Shown piece by piece: positions 37,150-45,860 of a stretch of DNA of 64,000 nucleotides (its first letter is position 1; each line of letters starts with the position of its first letter). Source of the DNA: Pseudomonas sp. P818. GTDB taxonomy: Bacteria > Pseudomonadota > Gammaproteobacteria > Pseudomonadales > Pseudomonadaceae. Made by a program: the position numbers and the translations under genes. The stretch is taken from NCBI RefSeq assembly GCF_000418555.1, contig NZ_ATKM01000013.1, positions 1 through 64,000 of the forward strand, written 5' to 3'. The notes below the pieces were generated by a model, which was not told the origin of the DNA, made no database searches, and saw nothing but the letters and a program-made list of their open reading frames with translations.

Positions 37150-39599
37150 GCATACCTCGCAGAGTTCTGAACTGCCTGAGCGATCTGGCGAGCGGCTGTA
37201 GCGGTAGCCTGCCGCGCTTCCTGGGCATTAGTGATTCCAGGGAAGTTCATCTGCCCGATGGTGACGGACGGAGCGCCCATCATCTGTGCCGTTTCCTGGC
37301 GCCCGGTAACGTTTGCAGGGCCGCGCACGATTTCCGGGCCGCGCTCGCCGACGATGCCCCATCCCCCTGTGGGAATCCTGCCGCCAGAGTCGAAGAAGCC
37401 GGCGAAGGTCGAGAAAAGCCCAGCCCAACCAGCGCCGCCGCCACCCGCTCCAGCAGCTGCGCCGCCTGCGCCACCAAATGCGCCAAGCAGACCTGATGCG
37501 GCATTCGAAACCAGCTGACGCGCTGCGATTCGCGCAAGATCGGAGATTATGGAGTTGGCAAGGTCTTTAAAGCTCAGCTTTCCGGTCGTGACGAACTCGG
37601 CAATGCCATCCTCTAAGCCGTTCAAAGTCGTGTTGGTTACGCCCTCGAACTGCGACGCGAGGTCTTTGGCATTGTTGATGTAGTCCTGGGTGGCCTTATT
37701 GATGCCATTCAGACCATTGGCGCGTGCCTCTTCCTTGCGGCGCTCGCCCTCTTCCACCAGCTGAATCTCTTCTTCCATGGCTGACCGCAGGGCTTCGACG
37801 CGAGCTTGGTAGGCCTCTTCGCTCAGCGCGGAAGATGTACCCTGCGCGCGCGCCAGCTCTTCTAGGCGGCGGGCATACTCAAATTCCAGTTCGTTCAGCT
37901 GACGCAGCGTCTCAGCCTGGCGCTCTCCCACACCAATGGCCTCAATCTCGATGTCGATAGCATTGCGGCGGGCCGTAATCTGGTCGCGCAGCGCGGCGGT
38001 ATATTGCTCAGTCGCGGCCGCCTCTTCGCGGTCTTTCTTGATCTGGTTGAGCTTGTCGATTTCCTCGGCCAAGCCGATCAGTCTTTCCTGCTGGGCGCCA
38101 TTCAGCTTGGCCAGTTCGCCGTTTTCGACCTCATAGCGAACGCGGGCCGCCTCGGTCGTCTGGCCGAATAGTGCTACTTGGCGTGCCAGGCCCTGCTCTG
38201 TGCTTTGGTAAAGCTGCTGCAGGCGCTCGGCGCCGCGTTGCGCTTCCTTGGCTGCCTTGTCTGCACCACCAGCACCGCCAAGGCTGATGTCGCGGCCTTG
38301 CAAGCCCTTGCGAAGCTCTGCAATTTGAGCCTGGCGAGCGGCTCGGTCGGCGTCACGCTGCTTGCGCTCTTCAGCGGCCCGCTGGCGGTTTGCCTCAGCG
38401 GCCTGGAGGATCGCGTCGCGCTCACTCAGAATGGTGTCAAGGCTGGTGCCGCGCACTTCGTTAATGCGAGCCAACGTCTGCTCAAGCTCTTGCGCAGCCT
38501 GGGCCTCTGTCGCGTCAGTAAATGCCGCCTTGATGGCGCTGCCGGCGTACTGGGCATAGGCGACAGCCTTGTCGAACAGGGAGGCGACTTCGACTGTAGC
38601 GATCTGCACCCCGGCGCGCAGGTTGGCTGGCATTTGCTGGAAAGCGTCAGCCAGGAACGAAGCCGTGCTGCTGCCTGTGTCCTGAAGGCCGTCAAACTCA
38701 AGTTCAAGCGCGTTTATGTCGCGGCCAATTGCGCTGATGCTCTCAGACCAGATGCTGAAGGTCTGGATCAGACCATCAGTAAGCTGGCCGGAATCCAGAT
38801 AGTTGGCCAGGCCGACCACGGAATCAGCAAACAGCGCGCTGGCACCGGTTGCACCGTCGAGCTCACCAATCACCTTGGTCAGGCTGTTGCCCAGCACTGT
38901 CAGCGCCTGGCCGCCAGTGGTCTGGATGTTGCCGAAAGACTGGTCAACGGCTTCCCCGCTCTTGATGATTGCCTGAGCAACTGCATCGGCGGTCAATCGA
39001 CCCTCTGCTCCAAGCTTGCGCAACTCGCCAACGGTCACGCCAAGCCCATCAGCAATGGCCTTGGCAAGCGGCGGCGCAGCCTCGAGGACAGCATTAAGCT
39101 CTTCGCCACGCAGTTGGCCGGACGCAAAGGCCTGGCCCAACTGGACGAGCGCACCGGACGCGGCCGCCGCACTGCTGCCGCTGATGGCGAGCGTCTTGTT
39201 GACCGTATCCACGACGGACACGATTTCGTTTGCCGACAAGCCCAGTTCTTGCGAGTTGGCGGCAATGCGCTGGTAGAGCTCAGCAGTCGCGGCCAACGGC
39301 TGGCGTGATTCCTGGGCGATCCTGAAAACAGCATCCTGCGCCGCTACCAGCTCTTCCGTGCCGTTTGTCACCAGGCGCAGGCGGTTTGTCAGGTTGGTGT
39401 AGTTCTCGGCGGCCTGGGCGATCTCCCGCGCGCTGATGACGGCCGCAAGCGGACCAGCAAGGCGCCGGAACGCACCGGTAAGCTGATTGGTCGCCGATTC
39501 AGTACGGCCAGAAGTCCGCCCCAGTCGGTCAAGGTCTGCATCCGCAGTGCGCACCTGGCGGCTGTCGACGCTGACGACAAGCTTCGCGTATTCGGTCAT
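37146..39599 (-). CDS. Tape measure protein
   Basis: This is an 817-residue tail length regulator that is threaded through the tail tube. The N-terminal tape-measure domain includes ISAREIAQAAENYTNLTNRL and AVLEAAPPLAKAIADGLGV. Long coiled-coil segments (residues 370-620, rich in E, A, R and Q) follow. A glycine-rich C-terminus carries the lambda gpH-like GGRIPTGGWGIVGERGPE. With about 0.15 nm of tail per residue, the tail would be near 120 nm (inference). Its start overlaps the end of the frameshifted chaperone. Confidence 0.9.
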   Translation of the reverse strand: MTEYAKLVVSVDSRQVRTADADLDRLGRTSGRTESATNQLTGAFRRLAGPLAAVISAREIAQAAENYTNLTNRLRLVTNGTEELVAAQDAVFRIAQESRQPLAATAELYQRIAANSQELGLSANEIVSVVDTVNKTLAISGSSAAAASGALVQLGQAFASGQLRGEELNAVLEAAPPLAKAIADGLGVTVGELRKLGAEGRLTADAVAQAIIKSGEAVDQSFGNIQTTGGQALTVLGNSLTKVIGELDGATGASALFADSVVGLANYLDSGQLTDGLIQTFSIWSESISAIGRDINALELEFDGLQDTGSSTASFLADAFQQMPANLRAGVQIATVEVASLFDKAVAYAQYAGSAIKAAFTDATEAQAAQELEQTLARINEVRGTSLDTILSERDAILQAAEANRQRAAEERKQRDADRAARQAQIAELRKGLQGRDISLGGAGGADKAAKEAQRGAERLQQLYQSTEQGLARQVALFGQTTEAARVRYEVENGELAKLNGAQQERLIGLAEEIDKLNQIKKDREEAAATEQYTAALRDQITARRNAIDIEIEAIGVGERQAETLRQLNELEFEYARRLEELARAQGTSSALSEEAYQARVEALRSAMEEEIQLVEEGERRKEEARANGLNGINKATQDYINNAKDLASQFEGVTNTTLNGLEDGIAEFVTTGKLSFKDLANSIISDLARIAARQLVSNAASGLLGAFGGAGGAAAGAGGGGAGWAGLFSTFAGFFDSGGRIPTGGWGIVGERGPEIVRGPANVTGRQETAQMMGAPSVTIGQMNFPGITNAQEARQATATAARQIAQAVQNSARYA

Positions 39600-40290
39600 A
39601 TCCAGACTCGCTGCAGATCGGCCAATACCTCAGCCTCCCAAGCGCGCAGATTGCGGCGGGTGAGCTGAGACCAATGGAACATTTCGGTGAAGGTGAAGCT
39701 GCGGGGAAGTTGCCAGAACCATTCCCACAGATAGGAGAGTTCGGCGGGGCATTCGGGCTGATCGGCCAATTCCTTTGGCCGGTGCCCAGTGGCTTTTTCG
39801 ATTCGCTGCAGATGCTCGCGCAATGGCTCATCCGAGCCAGGCGGCGGTCGCAGCAGGATCAGCTCGGACTTTCCCCACTCGACAAGCTGGCTGATCCGTT
39901 CGCGAAAAAACGCCGGTCGTCCTCGGCGATCTTCTCGATGTGCACCAGAATCTGCGGCGCCTCCAGCAGGAACTCGGCGGCTGCCTCTTGGCTGAACGCC
40001 AGATCTTCGAACGACCATCCGGCGATCAGCGAGGCGCAGAGATTGGCGCGGCGTCGGCGGTCGGCCTCATGCTTCAGGTCGGCCGCTTCTTCCGGCTTGG
40101 CCTCGGCAAGGCGCTTGCCGTCCTCGATGGCCTGTCGGATCAGTTCTGAGCGGGCGGCTTGGTAGTCATCCGACCAGACCGACCGAACCTGAACCCAATG
40201 CTCAGTCGGCGTACCGTCCGGTTGCGACAGGCTGATACGAATCCCTTCGTTCGCTTTGCCGCGCGTCTTGAAAGCGTCAATTCCCGTCAT
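39596..40290 (-). CDS. Tail assembly chaperone GT made by -1 frameshift
   Basis: This entry covers the long product, about 231 residues. Translation begins at 40290, slips back one base at 39904-39910 and continues in the second frame to 39596. Downstream residues read RERISQLVEWGKSEL, ELSYLWEWFWQLPRSF and WEAEVLADLQRVWI, the gpT-like part. The downstream frame has no ribosome site of its own. The pair sits between the tail tube and the tape measure, exactly where lambda G/GT lies. GT binds the tape measure during tail assembly. Confidence 0.82.
39859..40290 (-). CDS. Tail assembly chaperone, short form (gpG-like)
   Basis: This is the unshifted product, 143 residues, mostly helical and charged (MTGIDAFKTRGKANEGIRIS, AEAKPEEAADLKHEADRR, FLLEAPQILVHIEKIAEDD). 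It ends shortly after the slippery run with a low-complexity tail (ASLSSGESPS), typical of a frame that is only used without slippage. It starts 3 bases after the tail tube stop. Confidence 0.82.
   Translation of the reverse strand: MTGIDAFKTRGKANEGIRISLSQPDGTPTEHWVQVRSVWSDDYQAARSELIRQAIEDGKRLAEAKPEEAADLKHEADRRRRANLCASLIAGWSFEDLAFSQEAAAEFLLEAPQILVHIEKIAEDDRRFFANGSASLSSGESPS
39904..39910 (-). promoter_or_regulatory. Slippery heptamer for programmed -1 frameshift
   Basis: The minus-strand sequence reads T TTT TTC with the zero-frame codons TTT and TTC. It fits X XXY YYZ, and both tRNAs can re-pair after slipping to TTT TTT. It marks the point where the gpG frame joins the gpT frame. Confidence 0.8.
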
Positions 40291-40292
40291 GC

Positions 40293-41705
40293 TTAGCTCC
40301 GGGTGATACGCAGGGTGGTGGTACCGTCATAGCCGGCCGAGTAGGTGTATTGCGGGATCACCGCGCCCGGGCCACTGACCTGCTTCTGGCCTTGGGTATA
40401 GCGAACCTTGGGCAGCTCAATGGTGTAGCTGTCGGCGCCCTCTTCCAGAACCACCACATGGTTGGTTTCGGTCTCGTTCAGCACCTTGGCCCACAGCGTG
40501 CCATCCTTCAGATAGGCGCTCATGGTGCCACTGACGGATGCGATGCCGTTGGTGACGCAGTAGGCCTCGCGCTGGAACAGGGAGAAGGCCGCTTCCATGC
40601 CATTGTCCAAGGTCATGTTCCACTCGGTGGCGTAGGTGATCGCGTCGCCGTCCTCGGTGAACGAACCGTTGGTGGTCACCATCATGTCGCTGGTGGTCGC
40701 AGAGGCGAAGGTAGCGCCACCTGGCACGCTGTAGGCCTCGGCCTTGGTGCCGAGCATGCCGAAAGTGATGGTGGCCTTGTCGCCCAGCGGCGCGGCGATG
40801 TTCATGGTGGCCACACGGCAACCGCGATACACGTAGTCGGCGCTGATGTCAGTGTGGCGCTCCAGAATCGCAAAGCTGCGCTCGGTAGAGCCAACGACCA
40901 GTTCGTCAGCAGAGCTAGTGACGGTTACGGTTTCGCCGGCTGTTTCGTTGGTAATTGCCGAAGCGGCAGTGCCATCGGTGTTCGTGACGATGATCTTGCC
41001 TGCTGCAACGCTAGTTACGAGCCAGGTTCCGTTGTTGGCACTTGTGGCGAAACCTGAAGTAGTGATGATGTCTCCGGCAACAAAGCCAGCCGCCACGAAT
41101 CCATTACCGGAATCATTGAAGCTATCATCACTGGCGGCAGCGCTGATCGTGATGGCAGTCAAACTGCCACGAGGAAGCCAAGTGCTCTGCATGGCGGCCT
41201 CGATCAGGTCGTCGAAGCTGGCAAAGCTCACCTCCGCGGCAATCTCGCCTGCAACGCTGTAGGTGCCGCCACGGCTGGGCGCACGCTGGCGGGCCTGGTT
41301 GATCTCGTTCGATTCGATCTGGTTGATGTTCGGGCTCAGGCCTTCCGACACGAAACGGATCGGCTTGAACTGCGGGTTGGCCGGGATGCCGCCTTCTTGG
41401 AAGATGGTAACGCTCGGGCCGGCGCTTTCGTTCACCAGCGTAACGGCGTTGCCGTAGATGTCGGTGACGGTCATTGAGCCGGCCGATAAGGTGGCGATCT
41501 TGAACTTGCCGTTATTCGCGGCAGTCGCGAAGCCCGACACGGTAATGATGTGGCCAACCGCGAACTTGCCGGCACTGATGAAGCCAGAGCCGGCATCAGC
41601 GAACGTCGAGCCGGAAGCGGCCGCGCTGATGGTATCGGCAGTCATCGTGCCGTATTCGCGCACGTAAAAGAGCTTGACGGCAGAGCCGTTGCCAAAGCAG
41701 GACAT
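40293..41705 (-). CDS. Major tail tube protein with duplicated inserted domain
   Basis: The 470-residue tail tube subunit has its core at roughly residues 105-170 and 255-470 (GGTYSVAGEIAAEVSFASFDDL, RSFAILERHTDI, SGTMSAYLKDGTLWAKVLNE, GPGAVIPQYTYSAGYDGT). Two similar beta-rich segments of about 80 residues are inserted near residues 22-100 and 182-262. Each begins with ISAAAS and contains GFATxANNG and NE(S/T)AG. The product is longer than a plain tube protein because of these. Confidence 0.85.
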   Translation of the reverse strand: MSCFGNGSAVKLFYVREYGTMTADTISAAASGSTFADAGSGFISAGKFAVGHIITVSGFATAANNGKFKIATLSAGSMTVTDIYGNAVTLVNESAGPSVTIFQEGGIPANPQFKPIRFVSEGLSPNINQIESNEINQARQRAPSRGGTYSVAGEIAAEVSFASFDDLIEAAMQSTWLPRGSLTAITISAAASDDSFNDSGNGFVAAGFVAGDIITTSGFATSANNGTWLVTSVAAGKIIVTNTDGTAASAITNETAGETVTVTSSADELVVGSTERSFAILERHTDISADYVYRGCRVATMNIAAPLGDKATITFGMLGTKAEAYSVPGGATFASATTSDMMVTTNGSFTEDGDAITYATEWNMTLDNGMEAAFSLFQREAYCVTNGIASVSGTMSAYLKDGTLWAKVLNETETNHVVVLEEGADSYTIELPKVRYTQGQKQVSGPGAVIPQYTYSAGYDGTTTLRITRS

Positions 41706-41708
41706 GGG

Positions 41709-42128
41709 TTATACCTCCGGGCGGACGGTTTGAGCGATGTAGTAGATGGAGACGCTGATTTGCTGCCAGCCGTCGACGGGCCGGAGGTTGTTACGGGTGA
41801 CGCGCTCGACCTTCACGCACTGGCCCCGATAGACCAGGGAGCGGCCGGCAACGAAGTAGTCGCGCAGCTTTTGCACGGCGGCGAGGATGTTGGCCGTGCC
41901 ATCGTTTAGCGGGTAATTCAGATCGACCTGGAAGATGCCTGTTGTTTCGTCGTTTCCGCCTACGCCGAGCGTTGCCACGTCAGTGGATGCGGGCAGGTTG
42001 AACCAGGCGGCCCATGCTGTACTGGTGCTGGGTGGGCTGAAGTTCTTCCCTTCAGGGGCGATCTGCAGGCCGAGCGCCGCTGCCGCCAGGCCCTGAACCA
42101 AGGCGGCGTTTATTTTGACTTCAGACAT
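41709..42128 (-). CDS. Tail terminator / minor tail protein
   Basis: This 139-residue protein starts at ATG 42128 (MSEVKINAALVQGLAAAALG). It has the DUF4128-like phage tail pattern: WAAWFNLPAST, GIFQVDLNYPLNDGTANILAAVQKL, and the C-terminal WQQISVSIYYIAQTV. By position between the connector genes and the tail tube it should cap the tail tube, like lambda gpU. Confidence 0.75.
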   Translation of the reverse strand: MSEVKINAALVQGLAAAALGLQIAPEGKNFSPPSTSTAWAAWFNLPASTDVATLGVGGNDETTGIFQVDLNYPLNDGTANILAAVQKLRDYFVAGRSLVYRGQCVKVERVTRNNLRPVDGWQQISVSIYYIAQTVRPEV

Positions 42129-42129
42129 G

Positions 42130-42528
42130 TCAGACCCTGAACTTCGAGATGGCGGCTTGGACGATGCGCTGAACGCGGGCAATGTTGCGGCGAACCATTC
42201 CGGACGGCGCCTGTTGGCTGTATCCGTATTCCAGGCGGTCGATGTAAGGGAGCGAATTGGCCATGGTCGTTTCCTGGCCGGCGCCCTCTGGCGTCTTGGC
42301 GATAACCTCGGCGATTGCTGCAGCGCCTGACGCATCGTCGCGCGCGATAACGCCTTGGGCCGGCGTGCCGACCTGAGTCACCCAGTTGCCGCGCGCTCGC
42401 CCCGTATCCACGGGGGTATCGCGGATAGTGCCGCTGAACAGATCAATCGTCGCGGTGCGCACAATCTGGTTATGCGCTTGCTCAATCTTGCGCGTAGCCC
42501 TGGCCATGTCGCTCTTTAAGCTCATCAC
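42130..42528 (-). CDS. HK97 gp10-like neck/tail completion protein
   Basis: This is a 132-residue head-tail joining protein of the HK97 gp10 family: a charged N-terminal helix (MARATRKIEQAHNQIV), DTPVDTGRARGNWVTQVG, then SLPYIDRLEYGYSQQAPSGMV, which is the family hallmark. It overlaps the preceding connector gene by 4 bases. Confidence 0.87.
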   Translation of the reverse strand: MMSLKSDMARATRKIEQAHNQIVRTATIDLFSGTIRDTPVDTGRARGNWVTQVGTPAQGVIARDDASGAAAIAEVIAKTPEGAGQETTMANSLPYIDRLEYGYSQQAPSGMVRRNIARVQRIVQAAISKFRV

Positions 42529-42908
42529 TTACGGCCCTGGCAGAAGTAAACGAGCGGAGTACCGGCTGGGTTAGCCTCCTTGATGTTGACGATCTGCCAG
42601 AGCACGCCGTCGACATCCACTTTCGTGGTTAGCGCTGGCGGCCAGGCTAGATCCTTTGCGGCGATGATGATCTTCTTGTCGCCCTTCTGGATCTGCGAGC
42701 CCTCGGCATACATCAGGCCGGATTCCTGCAGCGTGTAGTCCAGCAGGATGAGCTGTGCGGGCTGCTCAAGGTCGGCTGGCTCGGTCGTCCACTCGCCGGC
42801 CACGTCGTCGTACACGCCGGCAGTCACGTCGCGCAGGGTTTGTTCGGAGCCGAAGCGCGCGATCAGTCGCAGCGCCGTCGCCGCCATGCGGTCATAGAAC
42901 GCACTCAT
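42525..42908 (-). CDS. Head-tail connector protein
   Basis: A 127-residue protein beginning at ATG 42908 (MSAFYDRMAATALRLIARFG), which overlaps the upstream stop (ATGA). The middle (GVYDDVAGEWTTEPADLEQ and QIQKGDKKIIIAAKDLAWPP) resembles small phage stopper proteins of the lambda gpFII/HK97 gp7 class. It is assigned mainly from its position and size. Confidence 0.7.
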   Translation of the reverse strand: MSAFYDRMAATALRLIARFGSEQTLRDVTAGVYDDVAGEWTTEPADLEQPAQLILLDYTLQESGLMYAEGSQIQKGDKKIIIAAKDLAWPPALTTKVDVDGVLWQIVNIKEANPAGTPLVYFCQGRK

Positions 42909-43402
42909 GCGCGCACCAGCTTCCCGCTGTACTGGCCAAGGGTGTACTTGGCAAAGAAGCCATCCGACTGGCGGCCTGACACAGGCTTGCCCTTGTAGCT
43001 GGTGATCTCGGCGTACTGCACGTCGACAGCGCCTTCCACTCGCTCGCGGGTCACCGCACCTGTTCTCGCCTCGGGCGGATCGGTGTCGTCTTGGTAGATT
43101 TCGCATGCCAGCGCCATCTGACCCAGCTTGATTGCGCGCGGGAGCGATGCACCGTCAGCCATGAAGCCGCGACGGATCGTGTAGTAACGCGGCCAGGGCA
43201 AGCCCTGCTCGTCGTGGTACTGGTTGCCGACCCACTGGAAGCGCCACATCTCAACGCCGGCACGGCGCAGCAGGGCTTCCTGATCTGCAGTGCCGGCCGG
43301 AATGGTAAACCCGTAGTCGGTGGCGAACTGGGCAAGCTCAGCGGCGGTAGCGAAAGAATCCGCGTCTGCCTTGCCGCTGCCGTCTTCGATTACGAGTGCC
43401 AT
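42905..43402 (-). CDS. DnaT-like phage connector protein
   Basis: This is a 165-residue protein of the DnaT-like ssDNA-binding phage family (MALVIEDGSGKADADSFATA, VEMWRFQWVGNQYHDEQGLPWPR split over two turns, then AIKLGQMALACEIYQDD). Despite the family name, members in this position form the head-tail adaptor. The ATG at 43402 fits the typical MALVIEDGSG start; upstream residues are unrelated. Confidence 0.8.
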   Translation of the reverse strand: MALVIEDGSGKADADSFATAAELAQFATDYGFTIPAGTADQEALLRRAGVEMWRFQWVGNQYHDEQGLPWPRYYTIRRGFMADGASLPRAIKLGQMALACEIYQDDTDPPEARTGAVTRERVEGAVDVQYAEITSYKGKPVSGRQSDGFFAKYTLGQYSGKLVRA

Positions 43403-43406
43403 GCGC

Positions 43407-44102
43407 TTACTCCACCACGACGAAAGAGGCTTGCTGTTGATCGGTGCGTGCCAGCGGCTCAACCTTGCGGCCATGCTTTGCGATCCATTCGCAGAGCGCT
43501 TTCCACTCGCCATCGCGCCAGTTCGGATACCAGGACTCGGCGAAATCGACCAACTCGTCGAACACAAGCACGGTGCCGGCGACGATTCGGTCATTCATGC
43601 CGCTGAGCACTTCGGCGGCCGATTCGTACAGGTCGCAGTCGATGTGCACCAGGGCAAGCGGTTCGTCATGCTCTGCCAGCCACGCCGGAATGGTGTCGGC
43701 GAACCAGCCGGGCACTAGGTGGGCGCGGTTCGGCAGGTCGTTCGGCAGATCGGTGGCGAAGTGGCCGACAGGGTGCGGCTCACCAGCGCCGGTATCCCAG
43801 GCGCTCGGCAGGCCCTCGAACGAATCAAAGCCGTAGGCCAGGCCCTTGCGCACGTCGATGATCGCGGCAAGCGAATTGCCAGTGAATACGCCGAACTCTG
43901 CCGCTGTCCCTGCCGGCGCCTTGCGCGCAGCGTGCTGCAGGTGCTCACGGCGGCTATTGATGACTGGCGCAGCCTTGATCGCGGCCAGCAGGGCGACTTC
44001 GGCGGCCGGTTGGGCAGCCTTCTTCACCACTTCGGCGGCCGGTTGGGCAGCAGGTGCTCCACCAGAAACCGCGTTGCTGTTCCGCTTCGAAACTCTTGCC
44101 AT
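43407..44102 (-). CDS. TylF-like SAM-dependent O-methyltransferase
   Basis: This 231-residue methyltransferase is of the macrocin O-methyltransferase (TylF/MycF) type, which methylates sugar hydroxyls with a metal ion. SAM is bound by AAEFGVFTGNS (residues 67-77), followed by GFDSFEGLPSAWD. The metal and substrate motif HIDCDLYESA is at 153-162, and VFDELVDF near 180. The N-terminal 60 residues contain two copies of AAQPAAEV. It overlaps the upstream glycosyltransferase gene by 79 bases. An odd gene among head and connector genes, it may decorate a virion glycan. Confidence 0.8.
   Translation of the reverse strand: MARVSKRNSNAVSGGAPAAQPAAEVVKKAAQPAAEVALLAAIKAAPVINSRREHLQHAARKAPAGTAAEFGVFTGNSLAAIIDVRKGLAYGFDSFEGLPSAWDTGAGEPHPVGHFATDLPNDLPNRAHLVPGWFADTIPAWLAEHDEPLALVHIDCDLYESAAEVLSGMNDRIVAGTVLVFDELVDFAESWYPNWRDGEWKALCEWIAKHGRKVEPLARTDQQQASFVVVE
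43996..44051. repeat. 23-base direct repeat in the methyltransferase N-terminus
   Basis: Two identical 23-base copies, 43996-44018 and 44029-44051, begin 33 bases apart and encode the repeated peptide AAQPAAEV. They lie where the glycosyltransferase and methyltransferase genes overlap. The 33-base period keeps the frame. Confidence 0.85.
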
Positions 44103-44842
44103 GTCCATTGCCCCCAAGCGCACCGGTAGAAGTGCGCGAGACGTTGATTGATGTCCGGCAATTGCTCGCCAGACAGCGATTCCCAGGCGGCGCCGGGAAA
44201 AGTCGAGATGACCGGCACGCCGGCCAGTAGGGCGTCATGCCCCATGTTGCTGTTGCCTGTTACGACCAGGCGCGCACATGCCAGCGCATCGCCCATTTCG
44301 GGCGGCGCCAGCGGTAGTCCGTAGGTCAGTTCAGGTGCTTTCGGGTGCGGCCTGATTCGCGCATTGGGAAAGCGCTCGGCCTGCTGCCGTACCCATGCCG
44401 CCATGGCATCCAGATCGCAGCCGTGGGCGGCGTCTCCGGGCATTTGAGGACAGATCAGGGCGTATCCATCAGGATCGCCGCCGCGCTCTTCTACGCGCAG
44501 CCCAAGCGCCTCAAACCGACAAGGCGGGCAATCCCATGGCGGCAGCTGATTCAGCCCGCCAAGCCCAACCTGCCAATGGCCTGTCTCAAAGTCGGCCTCG
44601 CCGTGCACGCGCCGGAGATAGCCATAGTCGACGACGACAACCGGCGTACCGGCGTAGTCGGCGCGGATGATGTCGCCCCTGCCGCGAAGGCCGAACACAG
44701 CGACAGCATCAAACGATTCGGTGCAGCCAGGCGCGTGGTCAGACAGCGACCGTAGCCTGGCTTGGTGTCCCGCTTCGACGAGGCCCTGGCGAAACGCCAG
44801 AGCCCCCTCGAATCCATCGCGAGCGTATATGCCCCAGAGCAT
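44024..44842 (-). CDS. Phage glycosyltransferase-like protein
   Basis: The 272-residue protein starts at ATG 44842 (MLWGIYARDGFEGALAFRQG), one base overlapping the capsid stop. Its C-terminal half resembles the GT-B donor domain of capsule-type transferases: ARIRPHPKAPELTYG, ARLVVTGNSNMGHDALLAGVPV and TFPGAAWESLSG. A nucleotide-sugar-using transferase is likely. The position between the major capsid and connector genes, with a sugar methyltransferase, suggests glycosylation of a virion protein. No specific donor can be named. Confidence 0.68.
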   Translation of the reverse strand: MLWGIYARDGFEGALAFRQGLVEAGHQARLRSLSDHAPGCTESFDAVAVFGLRGRGDIIRADYAGTPVVVVDYGYLRRVHGEADFETGHWQVGLGGLNQLPPWDCPPCRFEALGLRVEERGGDPDGYALICPQMPGDAAHGCDLDAMAAWVRQQAERFPNARIRPHPKAPELTYGLPLAPPEMGDALACARLVVTGNSNMGHDALLAGVPVISTFPGAAWESLSGEQLPDINQRLAHFYRCAWGQWTWQEFRSGTATRFLVEHLLPNRPPKW

Positions 44843-45834
44843 TACTTGCTCTGGATGACAACGCCTGCGAAGTCCTTGAACGAACCACGAACGGCGTCCC
44901 AGTTCGAGCCAGTGCCAAGAGTGGCATCGTTCGGGTTTGCAGCGCCGTTGGCGATGTCCCACTTGAAGCCCTTCACGCCCAGGTTGTAGGCAAACTCGCC
45001 CTGCATCCGGGTGATCAGGTTCTCCTTGCCGGTAACTTTCTCAATCACCAGCTCTTCTTCCTCGGTGTTCTCGACGATGAGAGCATCGGCGGTCAGACCC
45101 AGGGTGAAGTAGTCAGTGGTCGCGGCAGAACCGGAGCCAGAGGCGATCAGCAGCGCATCGGAGTCGGTAACCAGAACCGGGCGGTTCAGGGTAACCGGGG
45201 TGCCGGTGGCCACGTTGAAGTTGGACACGCCGTCGATGTTGGCGGTGATCTGCGCCTGCACCAGGTCGAAGTAGGCCTTGGAGTGCATGACCCAGCACAC
45301 GATCTGGCTGGCAGCGTCGCCGAACTTCGACAGGCCCGATACCAAGCCAGCGGTGCTCATGGTGCCGCTGGACGCGATGGTGTGCTTGACGGCTGCCTGA
45401 GCGTTTAGAGCAGCGCGGCCGGCGCGCAGTGCGGAGTTAAGCATTTCCACCTGCATGGCCTTGGCAGCCATCTCGCCGAGCAGGAAGCTCATTTCGTCCT
45501 CTGCCAGCCCAGCCATGATCTTGCGGAACGAGTCCATGGTCTGATCGACCGGGCCGATTTTGCGGTTCAGCTTGACGCTGATCCACTCGTCCTGGGTCAT
45601 GCCCAGAATGGTGGCGTCGCTGGTGGAGGTGGTATCGCGGCGGGTGATCAGATTCGCAACGTTCTTGAAGAACGCTTGCTGCGAGTAGTCACCGCGGCGG
45701 CTGATGGTGCTCAGGCTGATGACGCCGGCAGAAGCGGCGTTGAATGCGTTGCTGTTCTGGGTCAGGGTCTCGACGATACCTGCCTGGAACTGGTCCTGAT
45801 AGACCTTGAAGTCAGAAGCTTTACCTGCGGCCAT
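44842..45834 (-). CDS. Major capsid protein
   Basis: This is the 330-residue shell subunit. Its pattern fits HK97-fold capsid proteins of this phage group: GVISLSTISRRGDYSQQAFF, ILGMTQDEWISVKLNRKIGP, ASQIVCWVMHSKAYFDL and GEFAYNLGVKGFKWDI. It is abundant in small residues and has no signal. The gene lies 26 bases downstream of the scaffold gene, in the expected order. Confidence 0.87.
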   Translation of the reverse strand: MAAGKASDFKVYQDQFQAGIVETLTQNSNAFNAASAGVISLSTISRRGDYSQQAFFKNVANLITRRDTTSTSDATILGMTQDEWISVKLNRKIGPVDQTMDSFRKIMAGLAEDEMSFLLGEMAAKAMQVEMLNSALRAGRAALNAQAAVKHTIASSGTMSTAGLVSGLSKFGDAASQIVCWVMHSKAYFDLVQAQITANIDGVSNFNVATGTPVTLNRPVLVTDSDALLIASGSGSAATTDYFTLGLTADALIVENTEEEELVIEKVTGKENLITRMQGEFAYNLGVKGFKWDIANGAANPNDATLGTGSNWDAVRGSFKDFAGVVIQSK

Positions 45835-45860
45835 GATGGATTCTCCCGATATGGCTTGAT

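Noticed and set aside
44024..44102. Alternative later start for the methyltransferase to avoid the gene overlap
   Set aside because: No in-frame ATG lies between 44102 and the SAM-binding motif, so the overlap with the glycosyltransferase is accepted.
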